Shown here: positions 42,860 to 55,589 of the stretch, in pieces
Position numbering within the stretch: position 1 is the first letter of the stretch
How the letters are laid out: every line of letters begins with the position of its first letter
Made by a program: the position numbers and the translations under genes
The notes under the pieces: model-generated
Database searches by the model: none
Told to the model about the DNA's origin: nothing
The model's input: the letters and a program-made list of their open reading frames with translations, nothing else
Assembly: GCA_003184365.1 (NCBI GenBank)
Contig: NKYR01000022.1
Span: 117-64,116 of the forward strand
Length of the DNA stretch: 64,000 nucleotides
Origin: Evernia prunastri
Taxonomy: Eukaryota; Ascomycota; Lecanoromycetes; Lecanorales; Parmeliaceae
Reading direction: 5' to 3'

Positions 42860-44372
42860 ATGAGTCTGTTTGACCCAGTGGCAGGGCAATGCGCTTCCAT
42901 CGGTTCGTACGAGAAGCTCAACCAGCTCGGCGAAGGCAGTAAGGAAGACAGGCCATGTATCGTTTCCTCAGTAGTACTCACCGTACCTAGCGTACGGCGT
43001 TGTGCACCGGGCTCACGACCGTCAAACCTCTCAAGTCGTCGCCTTGAAACAAGTACGGATATCAGCAGAAGAGCGGCAAAATGGTGTCCCAATCACCGCA
43101 TTACGCGAAATCTCCATTCTACGGTCTCTGAAACATAACAATGTCATTGATGTGATAGATGTGGCAGTCGGGGTACATGCAATGGATGAGGTCTACATGG
43201 TTATGGAGTATGCTGAGCAGGTTGGTGATCCGATGCCTGGGTGAAGACCCGAGGCATTCCAAGAGCATTGGCGCACCTAGCTGGCTTATTTTCCTTCGTC
43301 TGGAAAGGCGAGGGAATCGCCGGTTCCTGAGAGACTAGGATCTTGCAAGTATGCTTGATGAACTGAACGTCAAGTTCACTATGAGTCAAGGTATAATTTG
43401 CGAGGTTTACTGTTGGTTTATATTGGCGCTGATGATTTCACATAGTCAAATGTCTCTTCCGTCAACTTCTCGAAGGTATCGGATACCTGCATAGGAACGG
43501 CATCATTCACCGGTATTTGAGGAAAAGTCGGATCCGAAGCTTACCGTCCTGACATTGTACAGCGATGTCAAGATGCAGAACATTCTGTTGACAGGCAAAG
43601 GCGTACTCAAGCTTGGTACGTCAATGACTCACTTCAAGCGATCTGGAAAGCTACTGATTATCAACACAAAGCTGACTTCGGCATGGCTCGTGCATATGCC
43701 GCACGACCTCTGACGCCGGGGGTGGTCACTATCTGGTACCGATCACCAGAGCTGTTGCTTGGTACAAAATACTACAATCCGTCTATCGACCTGTGGTCTG
43801 CCGGGCTTGTGCTTGCAGAATTGCTTCAAAGCGCACCATGCCTTACTGGAGAGACGCCAGTAGAGCAACTGTCATTGATTATCAAACTCCTTGGCTCGCC
43901 CAGTCCCGATGATTTAGCAGCACTGTCAGCTATTGGATGTCCTGAGCTCATCCGTTGGCGCAAAGAAGGACTAGCGTCTGGTCGGGTAGACAACTTGGAT
44001 CGGAGGTTCCTGGCAAGCACCTCGCCCGAGACTATCATTTTCTTGCGAGGACTTCTCCAATGGAATCCCAACGCTCGATGGACAGCTGGAGAGGCATTGG
44101 GGTCAGGCAAGAGCCGAATTGCTGCAACTGCAGAGAAGTGGTGGAGAGAGAGCCCACGTGCTGTTGACAGAGAATTGCTTCCTACTTTTCCCGAAGTGCG
44201 CAACGCGGAGAAAGTGCAGGCTATGGCGAACCGTGGTAGAGGAGAGGTGGAAATTGCTGGACAGGCGGGGAAGAATTATAGTGTCAACAATGCACGTGGT
44301 GGAGAATATGTTTTTGACTTTGGCGAAGAAAGCGGTTTGCGGAGGCCTGCAAAAAGACCTCGGGCACGATGA
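42860..44372 (+). CDS. CDK10-like cyclin-dependent protein kinase
   Basis: Six exons: 42860-42938, 42991-43220, 43339-43390, 43446-43512, 43563-43615 and 43672-44372 (393 residues). The start at 42860 gives the IGSYEKLNQLGEG beginning usual for this group; an upstream exon cannot be excluded. Kinase marks in order are the Gly loop GEGTYGVV (24-31), VALK with catalytic Lys46, the cyclin-binding helix PITALRE (60-66), HRDVKMQN catalytic loop (142-149), DFG (162-164) and the activation segment with VVTIWYRSPELLLG, including the activating Thr180. The PITALRE helix and TIWYRSPELLLG point to CDK10/CDK11-type kinases. They act in transcription and cell-cycle control in the nucleus with a cyclin partner. 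The C-terminus ends in a basic KRPRAR, a possible nuclear localisation signal. The introns are all very short (46-118 bp). Confidence 0.92.
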
Positions 44373-45132
44373 GGCCAGATGACTTGATCCCCGCTCATCG
44401 CCACTCTACTCTACATAGTACATACCTCCATCTCATGACGGCGAATGAGTCACGTCCTTCGGTAGCGGTAGATAAGCATGATGGACATTTTCCCATGAAG
44501 TCGATAAACTCATCCTTATCATGCAGGAAAAACAGAAGCCCCTCCCCCTTGGCGCCCGCAGGACGGTAATTTCTGAGGAAGCGAACCCAATCAAAGTCAA
44601 GAGTACTCATTAGTAGGGTGTCACATGCAGCGTCACCTGCGGCATCAACCTGCTATTGCGGCGTTGTATGCATCAATATGCACAGCGTAAAGTCAATGCA
44701 TTCCTCCTCCTGCCAATCATAATATTGCCTCAAGCCATAAATCAGATATTCTAACTCCTCCAATGAATTCCTGATAAAAGCAAAATTTCCGATGCCCATT
44801 TTACGCAAAGGCCTTTTTTTGATCTTCGAGCTGGCGGCTGGCGGTGACCCACCCCTCGATTTGGGTCGATCATTTAAATATTGAGTCTTGGCTGGCGGCA
44901 CAAGGTCCGGGGATATCACGCCCCCCCCACCCCGCTCCCTCAAGGCTGTCATCTCCCAACCTTTACCTCCCGCTTTGTGGGGCTTTGCTGAGGGATACGA
45001 CGGGGGAGGATTCCTTCAGGCATCCATATCTTACATTATATCTAGATTCATTTCATATCACTCGAGGACATCTGCTCAGCTCTGTAGTCTGCGGCCCCCG
45101 TTTGCGCTTTTGCCGTACAACCTCACGCGACA
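44373..45132. other. Intergenic, no supported gene
   Basis: Short opposing frames only. The last 100 bp contains a C-run and CT-rich sequence suitable for a promoter of the gene at 45133. Confidence 0.5.
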
Positions 45133-45931
45133 ATGACGAGACGCCTGGTGTATGGTGCTGCCTTGATAGCTTTTTTGGCTGGTGAGAGTCGATAGCCATC
45201 ATACGAGACGAGACTCGCACTCACTGAATCGATGTCAGCCTTCGCTTTAAGCTTGACCAGTATAATAATACCGAGATGGATAAGTTGGGATAGTGAAACA
45301 GTACGCCTTCTCCTCTGCTACATCTCCAACGCCTTTGATTAACATACTGTTTCTTAGCCCAGCGGCGAAAGGATTCACTACACCTACGGTCTCCATCGCC
45401 GCTGTTCCTCTCTTACCAATACCTGCGAATACTTCCCCCATAAAGAAGACTGCCATGGCGACCGTTATTTCTGCTCCATGTGGCGTTCCGTCGGTTTTCT
45501 TATCTCATTCACAATCGTCCTACAGGGTATGACGCTCATTACATATATTGTCATTCTGGTTGGAGGGAAACAGAAAAGGGAATCGGGTTGGAAGATATTG
45601 GCTGGACTGCATTTCCTCTGCGGAGCTATGGAGTGTGCTGGGATGGCGATAATAGTGAGTGTCTCTGTTAAGACTTGAAGTCAAGTGACGCATAGGCATA
45701 TCGAACGGATTCGCTAAACTACCGTCACAGACATACCTTTACGAGAACGATGACCGCTTCTTCCCCGGGTGGAGACTCGACATATCGTGGATCTACTGCA
45801 CCGTCAGCTGGAGCGTCATGATGCTACTAGGAGCCGGTATAACCGCAACGGCATTGTTACTACCATCAGAAGGAGGTTACGAGCTAATACCTGGAGATGA
45901 TTGGGGCCGAGTCGGGGACCCAGATGAGTGA
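45133..45931 (+). CDS. Claudin-like four-transmembrane protein
   Basis: Exons 45133-45181, 45239-45300, 45358-45654 and 45731-45931 give 202 residues. TM1 is MTRRLVYGAALIAFLAAFAL. The first extracellular loop carries WISWDSE and GLHRRCSSLTNTC, like the W...GL..C...C signature of the claudin/PMP22/SUR7/Dcv1 fold, with EYFPHKEDCHGDRYFCSMWR supplying more cysteines. TM2 (RSVGFLISFTIVLQGMTLI), TM3 (WKILAGLHFLCGAMECAGMA) and TM4 (WIYCTVSWSVMMLLGAGITA) follow, and the C-terminus is acidic and cytosolic. Such fungal proteins sit in the plasma membrane and are linked to cell polarity and stress. The assignment rests on topology and this loop pattern. The frame is consistent across every intron. Confidence 0.82.
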
Positions 45932-46663
45932 AGTAGATTTATGGCAGGACGGGGAGAGGGTGAACATGCGTGTATGACGGCTATAGAGGGCGGAGACATG
46001 CGACAACTGTAATTCTGGTGCTATTTAGCGGGTTGGGAGCTTTCGGCATTTACAGGCTACGGCTTAGAGAACTGGATGGCATCTGGAGCTCAAAGCTTGG
46101 GGCTCACATGTTACCTTGGGTACTCGTTACAGGCATGCTTTCAGAAAAGGTGGTGGTCCTCGGGCGTTGTCCTCTTTATCGTTGTCCTCTCTACCGTTGT
46201 ACTCAGTCGTGAGGACAGAGCAAAATATATCAGTACACCATGGGGGGTGCACACAATCTCCAACCGAGCGTGCCGTCGGTATCAAGGCTTGCTTCTTATG
46301 CCGTTATTAGAACCATGAACGAATCTGTACCGCTATAACAACCACATCTCCTAGTGGCGAGCTTACTTTAGTTAATGCTTCATACGGAACCGCACAAAGA
46401 GCAGGGAACCCTCGGTTTTGGCTTGTCTCCCTTCAGACCAGAGAGCAGACACGTGACAAAGTGCACTTCTGCTGTTTTACTAGGTATCAGTAGGTGCGTG
46501 CGTGAACTCCGAGTGTCGTTGTTTTCGGCATAAATTTGGAAATATCATTTGATAAAACCAACGGCTCTGATCTCTTGGGTACACGTGGTAGTCAGAAATA
46601 AGATGAAAGAACTATGGGTATACAATGCAAGTAAGGGACATTGTTGAAAATGAGCGCTGATCA
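45932..46663. other. Intergenic between convergent genes
   Basis: No supported gene; a small repeated GTTGTCCTCT stretch near 46170-46190 is the only notable feature. Confidence 0.5.
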
Positions 46664-47641
46664 TCACGCTTCGTATAAAGTCGTAAACCCCTTCTTGGAA
46701 GGCTGCAGCCAATTCCTACCATCATAGTCGTTCTCACCTTCGATGACATGGAAAGTATAGATGAACCTGCTCTTCCCGCTCAAGTTCCTCTCGCTTTTAT
46801 GCAGCAGATTCCCATGTATGACTACTAGCGTTCCCGCTTCGACTTCACCAAGCTCATATTCATATTCACTTTCCTCGTCCCTCTCCGGCTCTTCGGTCTC
46901 CAAACCCTCCGGGAACTTCGCCCCTGAGACGTCATCGAACCCGGTCCCTCCCTCCTCTTTCCTCACAAACCTGCTCTTCACAGGCGCCATCCTGTGCGAG
47001 CCTCTAGCGAAGCTCAGACACCCATTGTCCCTCGTGGCATCCTCAAGCGCAATCCAAAACCCCACCGCACTTGGCGGATCCGTGTACAAGAACGTGCTGT
47101 CTTGATGCGGCGGCACCCGCCCTCCGATCTCAGGCTGTTTGCAGATAATCATGCTCTGCAGCACCCTCGGGTCTTTGAACCCCATCGCTCTCGCTATCTC
47201 CCGATGCAGCGGTGTGAAGGTCGCTCTGCGGAACGGCGGGCACAGTTCGTGCAGGTAATGCCCTATCTTGTTGATGGCGCGGTGCTTGGGCTTCGTCAGT
47301 TCTCCGGTGGCGGGGGAGAAGGCGTCCTCTTCGAAGAAGAAGCGCACTTTGTCGCCGCTCGTGAGGAAGTAGTCGTCGCCGACGTGCGAGTCTTTTTCTC
47401 CGGTCGAGAATTTCGTCATGGGGTGGTCGGTGAGGGGGAAAGAGGTGAGCATCTGGTTCGTTTCGGAAAGGAGGGCGGAGACGGTGCTGCGGGAGAGGGC
47501 ATTGGGGATGAGTAGATAACCGTTGGCTTCGTAGGAAGCGAGCTGTTCGGCGGTGAATTTTGTAGGTACGGACTGGGTTTGCAGCGGAGGGGACACGCGT
47601 GATGGCGCCATCTGTAGAATTGGTGCTCTTGACGTCGACAA
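46664..47641 (-). CDS. Phytanoyl-CoA dioxygenase-family (PhyH) enzyme
   Basis: A single 325-residue open frame. An ATG at 47608 is an alternative start. The double-stranded beta-helix marks are the iron-binding HxD (H179-Q-D181 in VPPHQDSTFLYT), the distal His in IHGNLLHKSERN (H281) and a following Arg (about 292) for 2-oxoglutarate in SRFIYTFHVIEG. The segments YEANGYLLIPNALS at the start and GFWIALEDATRDNGCLSFAR in the middle match the PhyH/PHYHD1 group. It is a non-heme Fe(II)/2-oxoglutarate dioxygenase; PHYHD1-like members are cytosolic and of unsettled substrate. An acidic insert (ETEEPERDEESEYEYE) before the distal His looks lineage-specific. It is intact. Confidence 0.92.
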   Translation of the reverse strand: MSTSRAPILQMAPSRVSPPLQTQSVPTKFTAEQLASYEANGYLLIPNALSRSTVSALLSETNQMLTSFPLTDHPMTKFSTGEKDSHVGDDYFLTSGDKVRFFFEEDAFSPATGELTKPKHRAINKIGHYLHELCPPFRRATFTPLHREIARAMGFKDPRVLQSMIICKQPEIGGRVPPHQDSTFLYTDPPSAVGFWIALEDATRDNGCLSFARGSHRMAPVKSRFVRKEEGGTGFDDVSGAKFPEGLETEEPERDEESEYEYELGEVEAGTLVVIHGNLLHKSERNLSGKSRFIYTFHVIEGENDYDGRNWLQPSKKGFTTLYEA

Positions 47642-50600
47642 GATGAAAGCTTACATGAGGCCTACTTTATGTTGCATGCCATAAAGTGATGCCAAGACCG
47701 GATAGAAAGCACGCTAGAAGGAACCCTAACTTCCTACTCGGAAATTCAATCCAATAATCTTCCTCCACATTTGGTAGTGACTTACACAGTTTCCTCTTCG
47801 CTATTCGTGATGACAATGTTAAGTCTTTGAGGTATAAATCGAAGCGCTTTATCTACATGCTTGTATTCTCTATGGAGCAGCACAATGATAAAGAACCAGT
47901 ACATTTCAGGGTATGGGGTAAAGAAGGGCGGGAGGGTTTGCAGATGTGGAAGATATGGTCAAGTATCGAGAACAGCAGCAAGATACTGTGACCCGAACAA
48001 CCCTCACTGAGGAGATCTCGTCTTTGTCACGAGAGCATTCCGAGAGGGATCAACCCGGTCTATGTTCAAATAGTGCTGGATCGGTAGGGATTCGAAGCAA
48101 CGACGTGAAAATCATACTCGACAATAGCCGAGCCATGGGTCAGACGTTCTATCCAGTGGAAGAACATGCTATTGATAAGCAGCTGCCATAAGATGGGTGA
48201 CGCGCTCTCATGGGGATGTCTACTGCCCGTGTATCACGGTATCGTTCATGCGTGATACACATCGTCGAGGATAGCCCGCCAATGCCATGCAACAGGTGTG
48301 ACAGTTGCTATTTTCAGTTGCGTCTGGCAAACCAGCGAGCCTCCTTCAGCTAGGAATGAAGTAAGGAATCAATCCTCGGATGTCGGACATCGCAAAAGCG
48401 CAAACAAGAAATCAGCAGTTCCATGATTTCTTAATCCTAATCCCTTACAAGAGTAAACGTCCTACTAATCTAAGTATAGCTGTCCACTCAGGGGCGCAAC
48501 AGCTCTTTTAATCAGTCACTCATCCTTTCAGTCAGAAACGTCTCCTGATTAGATCTTCGGAGCACAGATACAGCAGATCAATACCAATTACAGCTACTTC
48601 AGGCATCTTAGAGAGTCCTCCCATCCTCTTTAGCTGTGTAAAGTAATGTTCCAACAAGGAGGATCTATTCTTATCCTTATCCTCATCGACGTCAACTGTT
48701 CAGCTCGTCTGGGATTCGCCGCGAGTATCGCAGCACAAATCATCAACCCGTTTCCGATCGATCCTCTTTCAACGAACATCACCACTGTCGGAGCCCATAT
48801 AGAGTCCCGCTTCAGTAGGGCAACAATTTTTCTAGAGACACAGATCGACGAGAACGACTGTCCGATGAACGCGAGACCCATCGAACCCCCAACATAGTAC
48901 ATACCGTAATCCCCGCCACCCAAGTGTTTTTATCTTAGCCAAAAGCCCGCCTGGAGGAGGCCTGATTTAAGTCCGTTTTCTTCTCTGGGACCTGTACCTT
49001 GGCATCAGATCGATGCTTCAGGGAAATGACTGGAGACTCGCTAAGTTCACTCGTCTGTGGGAAGAGTGAACTCAGCAAGCTATGGCAGCTACCTCTCATT
49101 CGGTCAATTCGGAGCACATATTCTGCTTCGAGGATCCAACGACAGTACAGGTCTCCTCACACAGAAGAAATTCACGAAGTCCTTGAACACAAGCACTATG
49201 TTAGGCCACACCAACACTACTTTTCAGACTGCATCCCCAAGCCCGGCGTTTTACATTGACGTTGAGGCCACCAGCTTTGAAGCCTCGCTTCCTAAAACCA
49301 ACATCTTCATGGCTGTTCTCGGATGCATCCTTTATCTCGCGCCCAGGGAAGCAGCGAGAAACTACTAGCTTTCGGCGTCATCGCATTTCTTTACGTTGTG
49401 GCATGCGGCTGTAAATTGTCTGCAGGACGAAGGAGCCGTTCTTCGACTACGGGAAGGCGGCCTTGCCACCGTACCCTCGAAACTGAATCCGAGAGACGCC
49501 AGCGATGGACAGAGGTGATTCAAATACGAGGTCAACGATGTTTCAAATGGAAAGGGTGAGATCGTCCGTGCTCGAGGTTGATTGAGATCAATGAGAGCCG
49601 GAATCGCGGTTCGGGTATGGGAAGGTATTCCTGGTTGTCGTCGAGGAGTTCTGCATTGCTAACGATTCTTATGGGTACCGACCGCAGCGTCGGTGGGCGT
49701 TTACCATGTACAGCACAGACGGTAAGATGCAGTAAGGTGCTTGGGAAAGATGAGCTCAAATCAATTCTGCTTATGTTTTCCAGCCAAAGGCTGTTGTAGT
49801 AGCCCGGGTACTGTCAGCAGTTACCGCCAACAGTTCGATCCTCAGAAATATGACAGGACCAACCTGGTTCTCGGTTCTGGGTATTTGTACTTGAGAGAGA
49901 TTAGCTGCGAAACTTCTAAGGCATTCATGCAGATCGATGACTCTCTCCATTTGAGAAAGTACAAAGAGTCTGAAAATACTTCGACATGTTCTCCGAGTCT
50001 GGTGAACAGATGCAGCTCCGTTTTCGAAAAGGGGAATCTTGGTTCTTGTTTACTATGGATATTAAGAAAATGGAACAAGTCTCTGGAATCGTTATAATTA
50101 GAAAGGTTGATGAGCATCAGATTTCAGCGCCAGCGTGCACCCACGTCTTTTAGGGAATCCGTGGGTGAAGAGCAGTTCATAGGCGTTGAAAAGCAGTATG
50201 TCCTCCAATTGGAAAAGGTGAGGGTAAGAGGTGGGGTGACCGACATGAGCCAAGAGGTGTATTGGTGTCCTGGCGAGATTGGGAGTGGCAGGAATCAGAG
50301 TGAAGATCTTGGCGGGCTTGTAGGATGATCTAAGAGTCCTCTTATCCCAAAGCGGACATCGGGCCCAAGCCTCTCGTTAAAACTTGACGATTTCAAATCC
50401 TGCAACGCTCCCTCTCAGATTCCTTCTCGGAGAGCTTCGGAGACCACCCTTTCGGAGATTATGAGATGGCCATTAAGCCGATGCAGCCGGGGAAAGGGAG
50501 GCGTGCTTTGGGGTGTCGAGAATGCCAAGAAGTGTCCCACCCTTCGGACGGCAGCAGCGATTGAGCCTTAGAGCAGTGGGCATGTTACCTCGGTCGCCGA

Positions 50601-50768
50601 ACGCATGCTAATCCTGTATGCAGGCTCAAGCCTAGCCTTTACGCTGGTAACTAGAGGCCGAACAGAAAGAAACAGCGGAATCCTCAGCATTTCTGTTCCA
50701 GGCTGCTTTTCTTTAGAGCTGCCCTTCGCTACTTGCACCGCAATTTTTAGAGCTCTCTTGTCACTGAG
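47642..50768. other. 3.1-kb stretch with only decaying or chance frames
   Basis: The block 48640-50300 has plus and minus frames of 60-120 codons that read like protein in pieces (for example YIDVEATSFEASLPKTN near 49240 and VYWCPGEIGSGRN near 50250), but they do not join by splice signals that I trust and they conflict between strands. It may be a decayed gene. No repeats were found. Confidence 0.35.
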
Positions 50769-52151
50769 ATGGGTTCCCTTACGTCGCTTGCTGAGGAGAT
50801 ACTTGCGAATGCGAAGCGTCTTGACGCCCACCTCTCATCGCAAAACTTGAATTCTACGTCTTTTGATCATGACAGTCTCGCGGATCTGCCGTCGGAGCTG
50901 GAGTCGACCAGAAAGGCACTCATCGATTCGACCCAGACGTTGAAACAGTTATCACAAGGCCCCATTGGCAGCTCAATGGAGATCATATTCAATGTACGTT
51001 CTCTCGACCAACGACCACAGACCGAATGCCTGTACTAGCCTACCGACAGTGGACTGACCTCCTCTCGCTACGGGTCATATACGAATTTCAGCTCCCTCAA
51101 GCCGTCCAGATCGAAGGTTCCACAACATATCAGGAGATCTCTTCAAAAAGCGGCCTTCCCGAGGCTTTTGTCCGACGATTTATGCGCCACGCAATGGGAA
51201 ATCACATCTTCGCAGAAGTATCTCCTGACGCCGTCCGCCATACAGCAGCTTCGCGATTGATGGTCACAGACCCGGGTTTCTTTGACGCTGTAGGACTGGA
51301 GACTTCAGAGCTCGCGCCGACGGCAACCAAAGTCATCGAAGCCATAACACGGTACGGCGACTCGGGTGAACCGAATGAGTCGGCCTTCAGTGTGGCGAAC
51401 GGAACCACCTTGTCCATTTTCCAGGTTTTAGGTCAACACCCAGATCGTGCGAGGCGGTTCGGTTCCGGTATGCGTTTCTTTACCAAAGGAGAGAGTTGGG
51501 ACCTGAAGCATCTGGTCTCGGGCTTCGACTGGACGTCCATTGACCACCCTGGCGCCACGGTGGTAGATATGGGCGGCGGTCACGGTAGCGTTTCGCAATT
51601 TTTAGCCAAGTCGACCCAACACATAACCTTCATCGTCCAAGATCTCCCCGGCACAGTCGAGCAGGGCCGCACCTTGCTCCCGGCGGAGTTCAAAGGAAGG
51701 ATCGAATTCGTGGCCCATGACTTCTTTACCGAGCAGACGCTGAAAAGCCCTGATGTCTACCTATTTCGCTGGATCATGCACAATTGGAGTGACCCGTATT
51801 GCATCAAAATGCTGCGGAATTTGTACCCGACGATGCGCAACGGCTCCCGTATCCTTATTTACGAATACGTCATCGAAGACACACCGGAGACACGGCTGAC
51901 GGAGAAAATGGGGCCGTATGTCTATCCCGGAAATCGTGATGGATTTCCTTTAAAAGGGTTCAACTGACGAAGATCGCTTGTTTAGGAATCTGGACATGAT
52001 CATGGCCGCCTGCTTCAACAGTGCCGAACGCACGAGAGCGGACTGGCTCCGTCTACTCGAGAAGGCCGACAAGAGGTTTCTCCTCCACAACATTACCCGG
52101 CCGGAGGGAAGCACAATGAGCATCATCGAGGTGCGGTGGAAGTCCGCGTAA
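50769..52151 (+). CDS. SAM-dependent O-methyltransferase (fungal OMT2-type)
   Basis: Exons 50769-50993, 51050-51915 and 51986-52151 give 418 residues. The N-terminal part forms the dimerisation/winged-helix domain (WTDLLSLRVIYEFQLPQAVQ, GLPEAFVRRFMRHAMG). The SAM site is VVDMGGGHGSVSQFLA (about 246-260), then VQDLPGTVEQG, VAHDFF and the catalytic His in RWIMHNWSDPY (about His319). It ends LLHNITRPEGSTMSIIEVRW, as in sterigmatocystin/aflatoxin-type O-methyltransferases. It should methylate a hydroxyl of an aromatic or polyketide-like product in the cytosol. All key residues are present. No other pathway gene lies next to it, so the substrate is open. Confidence 0.93.
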
Positions 52152-52479
52152 AAAGGAGTAACAAGGACTGTAGACCGCACTAGCGCCCTGGCGTGACTCG
52201 TGGCTGCTCATGGCAACTCTTTCTATAGCTTAAGATTGATCCCAGAGTAAGAAATCTAGAGCTGCGTCGGTGTGTGGTGCTGTCTTAAGCAAGCAGCGTT
52301 TCCCACAACAGATACCCAATGCTGATATACGACCCAAGAGCTTTTATCTCTAAACGTGATATTCTTCCCAGCCGAAATTACTCTATATCAAGATGGCGGG
52401 CCTCGCCTAGCCTCCCTTCTAACTCCAGGCCCACCTATGCGTATTCCTCAATCATTCCTTAGTCCTCCTCTTAGGTACC
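52152..52479. other. Intergenic between convergent genes
   Basis: No gene is supported; the OMT and the Rhodopsin-domain gene both end at its borders. Confidence 0.5.
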
Positions 52480-53741
52480 TCATACCTTTCTCCCACCATC
52501 ACCACCAACGCAGAAAGTGTCAAGCCCCACGGCCTGGTTCCCACTATCCCTCTCCACGCAGTAATCGCGCTCGACAAGCACAGCTCTCTTGGGGACCAGC
52601 CCGGAGACGTCCTCGTCCAGGCGGTTGAAGTCGAGGCCGCGGTGCGGCATCCTCGCGCTCCTCTCGGGGGAAAGCGCGTACGCGGAAGAGGAGGACCCGG
52701 TGGCGTGGCCGTGGAGGAGCGACTGCACGAGGACGCCGAGGGTCGGGAGGCAGGCGCACACGACGCCGACGTTGCCTTCGATCGTGGACCAGATCATGAC
52801 GGCGACGTAGTCCCACGTGGGGTCGTTGTTGGCGATGGAGGCGTTGGCGTTGACACGGATGATGCTCACGGCCGAGGTGCTGTTTGACCCATCGTGTTAG
52901 ATACAGGAGCTGCCAATTCCCCCCACTTGGCCCCACGGGGGCTTTTTGGTAGAAACGGGGGAGCACTCACAAAGCACCGACGCAGAAGACGCCGCTCAGG
53001 CAGATTTTGCGGCCGGTGGAGAGCTTCAGCCGCCAGATCTGCGGCATGGGCAGCAGCAGGATGGAGAAGTCGATGATGATGTGGGGGACGTTGGTCCCGA
53101 TGAGCCATTTGCGCAGATCGATGCAGTGCCGGTTGGACGCGTCGCCGTTCCAGAGCGCGGAGACGGGACGGCACTGGAAGATGGAGGTCAGGAGGGTCGC
53201 GGTGCCCCAGGCGAGGACGAGGGCGAGGAAGGCGTAGACGATCCGGGCGAAGGACTTGTTGATGCCGAAGATGCGCAGGTACAGGCACAGGATGGAGGAC
53301 TGGACCAGGATGACGATCAGGGCGTAGAGGATCTCGTTTGCGAAGGTGTAGATTTGGAATTTTATCAGGTGGTCCGGATCCGTAATTGCTTGTTTATGTC
53401 TGCCGGCGCCGTAGTTTAAAGCTGGCACAGGTCAGTCAAGGGTGGGAAACGAGTCTTTCCAAACGACAAGACTCGCCTTCGTTCAGAAAGGCAAAATTGA
53501 CGATGACGACCACCTTTGCTCTTTAGCTTTTGGAGACTCCGCTTCCGCCAGCAAGGACTGTACGAGTACCTACCGTCGCGGCTAATATGAGCCAGTCATC
53601 CCACCATAGTCGCAAGTCGGACATTCTCCTGGCGAGCAATCGCAGTCCCACAGCAATGAGCGGTAGAATGAAGAAGATGCTGAATATCGCGTACATTTTT
53701 GGTGCTTGGCTCTCTTGGAGAGCTCCTGTATCGGTCGCCAT
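52480..53741 (-). CDS. Rhodopsin-domain (PTH11-related) integral membrane protein with a GC-AG intron
   Basis: Exons are 53741-53574, 53513-53477, 53421-52971 and 52879-52480 (351 residues). TM segments with the usual fungal Rhodopsin-domain spacing: MYAIFSIFFILPLIAVGLRL, LRLWWDDWLILAA (the DD-W motif), a loop GAGRHKQAITDPDHLIKF, then YALIVILVQSSILCLYLRIF, LLTSIFQCRPVSALWNGDAS with FQC and W, the PHIIIDFSILLLPMPQIWRL segment, and WSTIEGNVGVVCACLPTLGV as TM7. The short exon 2 ends with GAAG/GCGAGT, a rare GC donor; it is needed to keep the frame. The family is abundant in plant-associated ascomycetes and is thought to act as receptors. No CFEM domain is present. The ligand is unknown. Confidence 0.9.
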
Positions 53742-55589
53742 GTTGTTGGAGGACCAGCTGTAAGACTTCAGATGGCCAGAAAGCTAGGAAGTGGATCTCA
53801 TTTGTTTTCGTTCCTCTTTGATGAGATTCTGGCTCGCCATAGGAGTTGAGCAGCCAGAACGTGACGGGTGGCTGCTGTATTTCCGGGTGCGACATACCTG
53901 GAGATACGGAGACAGAAGCGTCGCTTTTTCTCGCGTGCCCAGCTCGGTGATCGTTACCCGAATGAGGTTGCATGGCCAAGACTCCTCACATCCTTGTTTC
54001 CAGCCCTCAGTGGACGTTACCGCAGATGGCACAATGTGGGATGCGATTCTTTGGCCTATCATATGCAGTACGGCCCGAGATGGACCATGCTCCCGGGCTC
54101 CCACAGTCGCAACTGTAACCTGGCTCGCTCTAGCGTCATGCAATGCAAAGGGACTGCATAAAGAGCGAGACCCCACTCCTCCGCCAGGGGGAAGATTTAC
54201 CTACCTGTCCTCTTTCACAGACACCAAAGGATTGCTAAGATCGACGTAGGGGCGAAGTGGCTGTTGGTTTCATTCGACATGCTCATTTCGGATCAAAGGA
54301 GTCGAAACTCCAAGCGGTCGTGACGAAGTATAGCTTGCCAGGTGGCTCAATTAAAAAAAAAAGGCCCAAGCAGCCAAAATAGACGAATGGAATGTCATGG
54401 TAATTTGAAATCATGAGATAACATTGACAGCAGATTCATCGACAAACACACGCACGCACTTATGTTCAAGCACTTGCGTCTCTCAACGACCGTACCTAAT
54501 TCAATGACCTCTTGGCTCGATCAAACCTTTGTGAAAGTCCAATAAACCTCGAGCTGGAGGGGATAATTTCTAAATGAAATATCGACTGAAGTGACATATG
54601 TCCACGTGAACCAATGGATATCAAAAGCTTTCGCAACACCATCTCTTTTTATCCTCCCACCATTCCCCAAATCTCACCTGACTATCGATCCCGACCCTTC
54701 ATAAAATCCGTGCGAGTGAAGTCAGTCCTATAGAGGGTGTTACGGACATCAAAGCATGTACGGCTTGCCAAGTAGAGCAGCCAGGCTTGCGGAGCTGGCA
54801 GACATAAATTCGACCGCTCTAGTACCGGGATGAGGAGAATACATTTCCGACGCAGGGAAAAGATGCTGTCTGTATATTATGATAATCTTTCTCCAACACC
54901 AAATCAAGAGTGGCACGCTCTGGCTGCTTTATCACCTTTATCAACGAAGCGTCTGAGCGGGACTCTGCCAAATCTAATTGATGATTCTCGCAGGAGCTTC
55001 AAATCAACTTTGAATAGGTACTCCGTAAAAAAGCGTGAAAGGCCATTGCAAGACTGGGCGAGCTAATGAAGGGCATTAGGGCTAGGGTTCGAGCGGGTTT
55101 GAGTCAACCAATCTCCCAATATACAAATCTATTAGAGCAGAAGTGAAACCCCCAGCTTCTAAAATTGCCAACGAAAAAGGGCTGGAAACTTGACTCGTGG
55201 GTGGTTTCACACATTGCTGATCTTATCCAGCGTACTGCAGGAGCATGTTTTGACAGAGGTGTCGTTTTAAACTATATAGGCATGGAGATGTACACGCCGT
55301 TTTCTGAATTAGCAAGTGCATCATCGTTCCAAGGCGCTTAACTGCGCCCAACGGCTGACACAAGTCTTCGGGGATGCGTGTGTCGCAGCAAAGGGCAGCC
55401 TTACGTTGGAAGGGATGATTCTTGGGCATTCCCATATCTGGCTCAGCAAGGATCTAATCCCGGTGATTCAGGAACGGTCATCGGACGAACACAATATCCC
55501 CCGGATTATCACTGTTCATATATCCATCCTACAAATAATAAATCCGACAATGCTCTAAAGTCATTATATACATTTCAGTCATGGACCCA
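53742..55589. other. 1.8-kb gene-free stretch
   Basis: Frames up to 152 codons (53791-54249) run opposite to other frames and show no family marks. The stretch near 54350 has an A-run (AAAAAAAAAA). No gene or repeat supported. Confidence 0.4.

Noticed and set aside
49057..49368. 103-codon plus frame in the 47.6-50.8 kb stretch
   Set aside because: It reads partly like protein, but it lacks a start context, splice partners and known marks; I list the stretch as a possible decayed gene only.
37822..53741. One intact biosynthetic gene cluster
   Set aside because: No backbone enzyme is present and housekeeping-type genes are interspersed.
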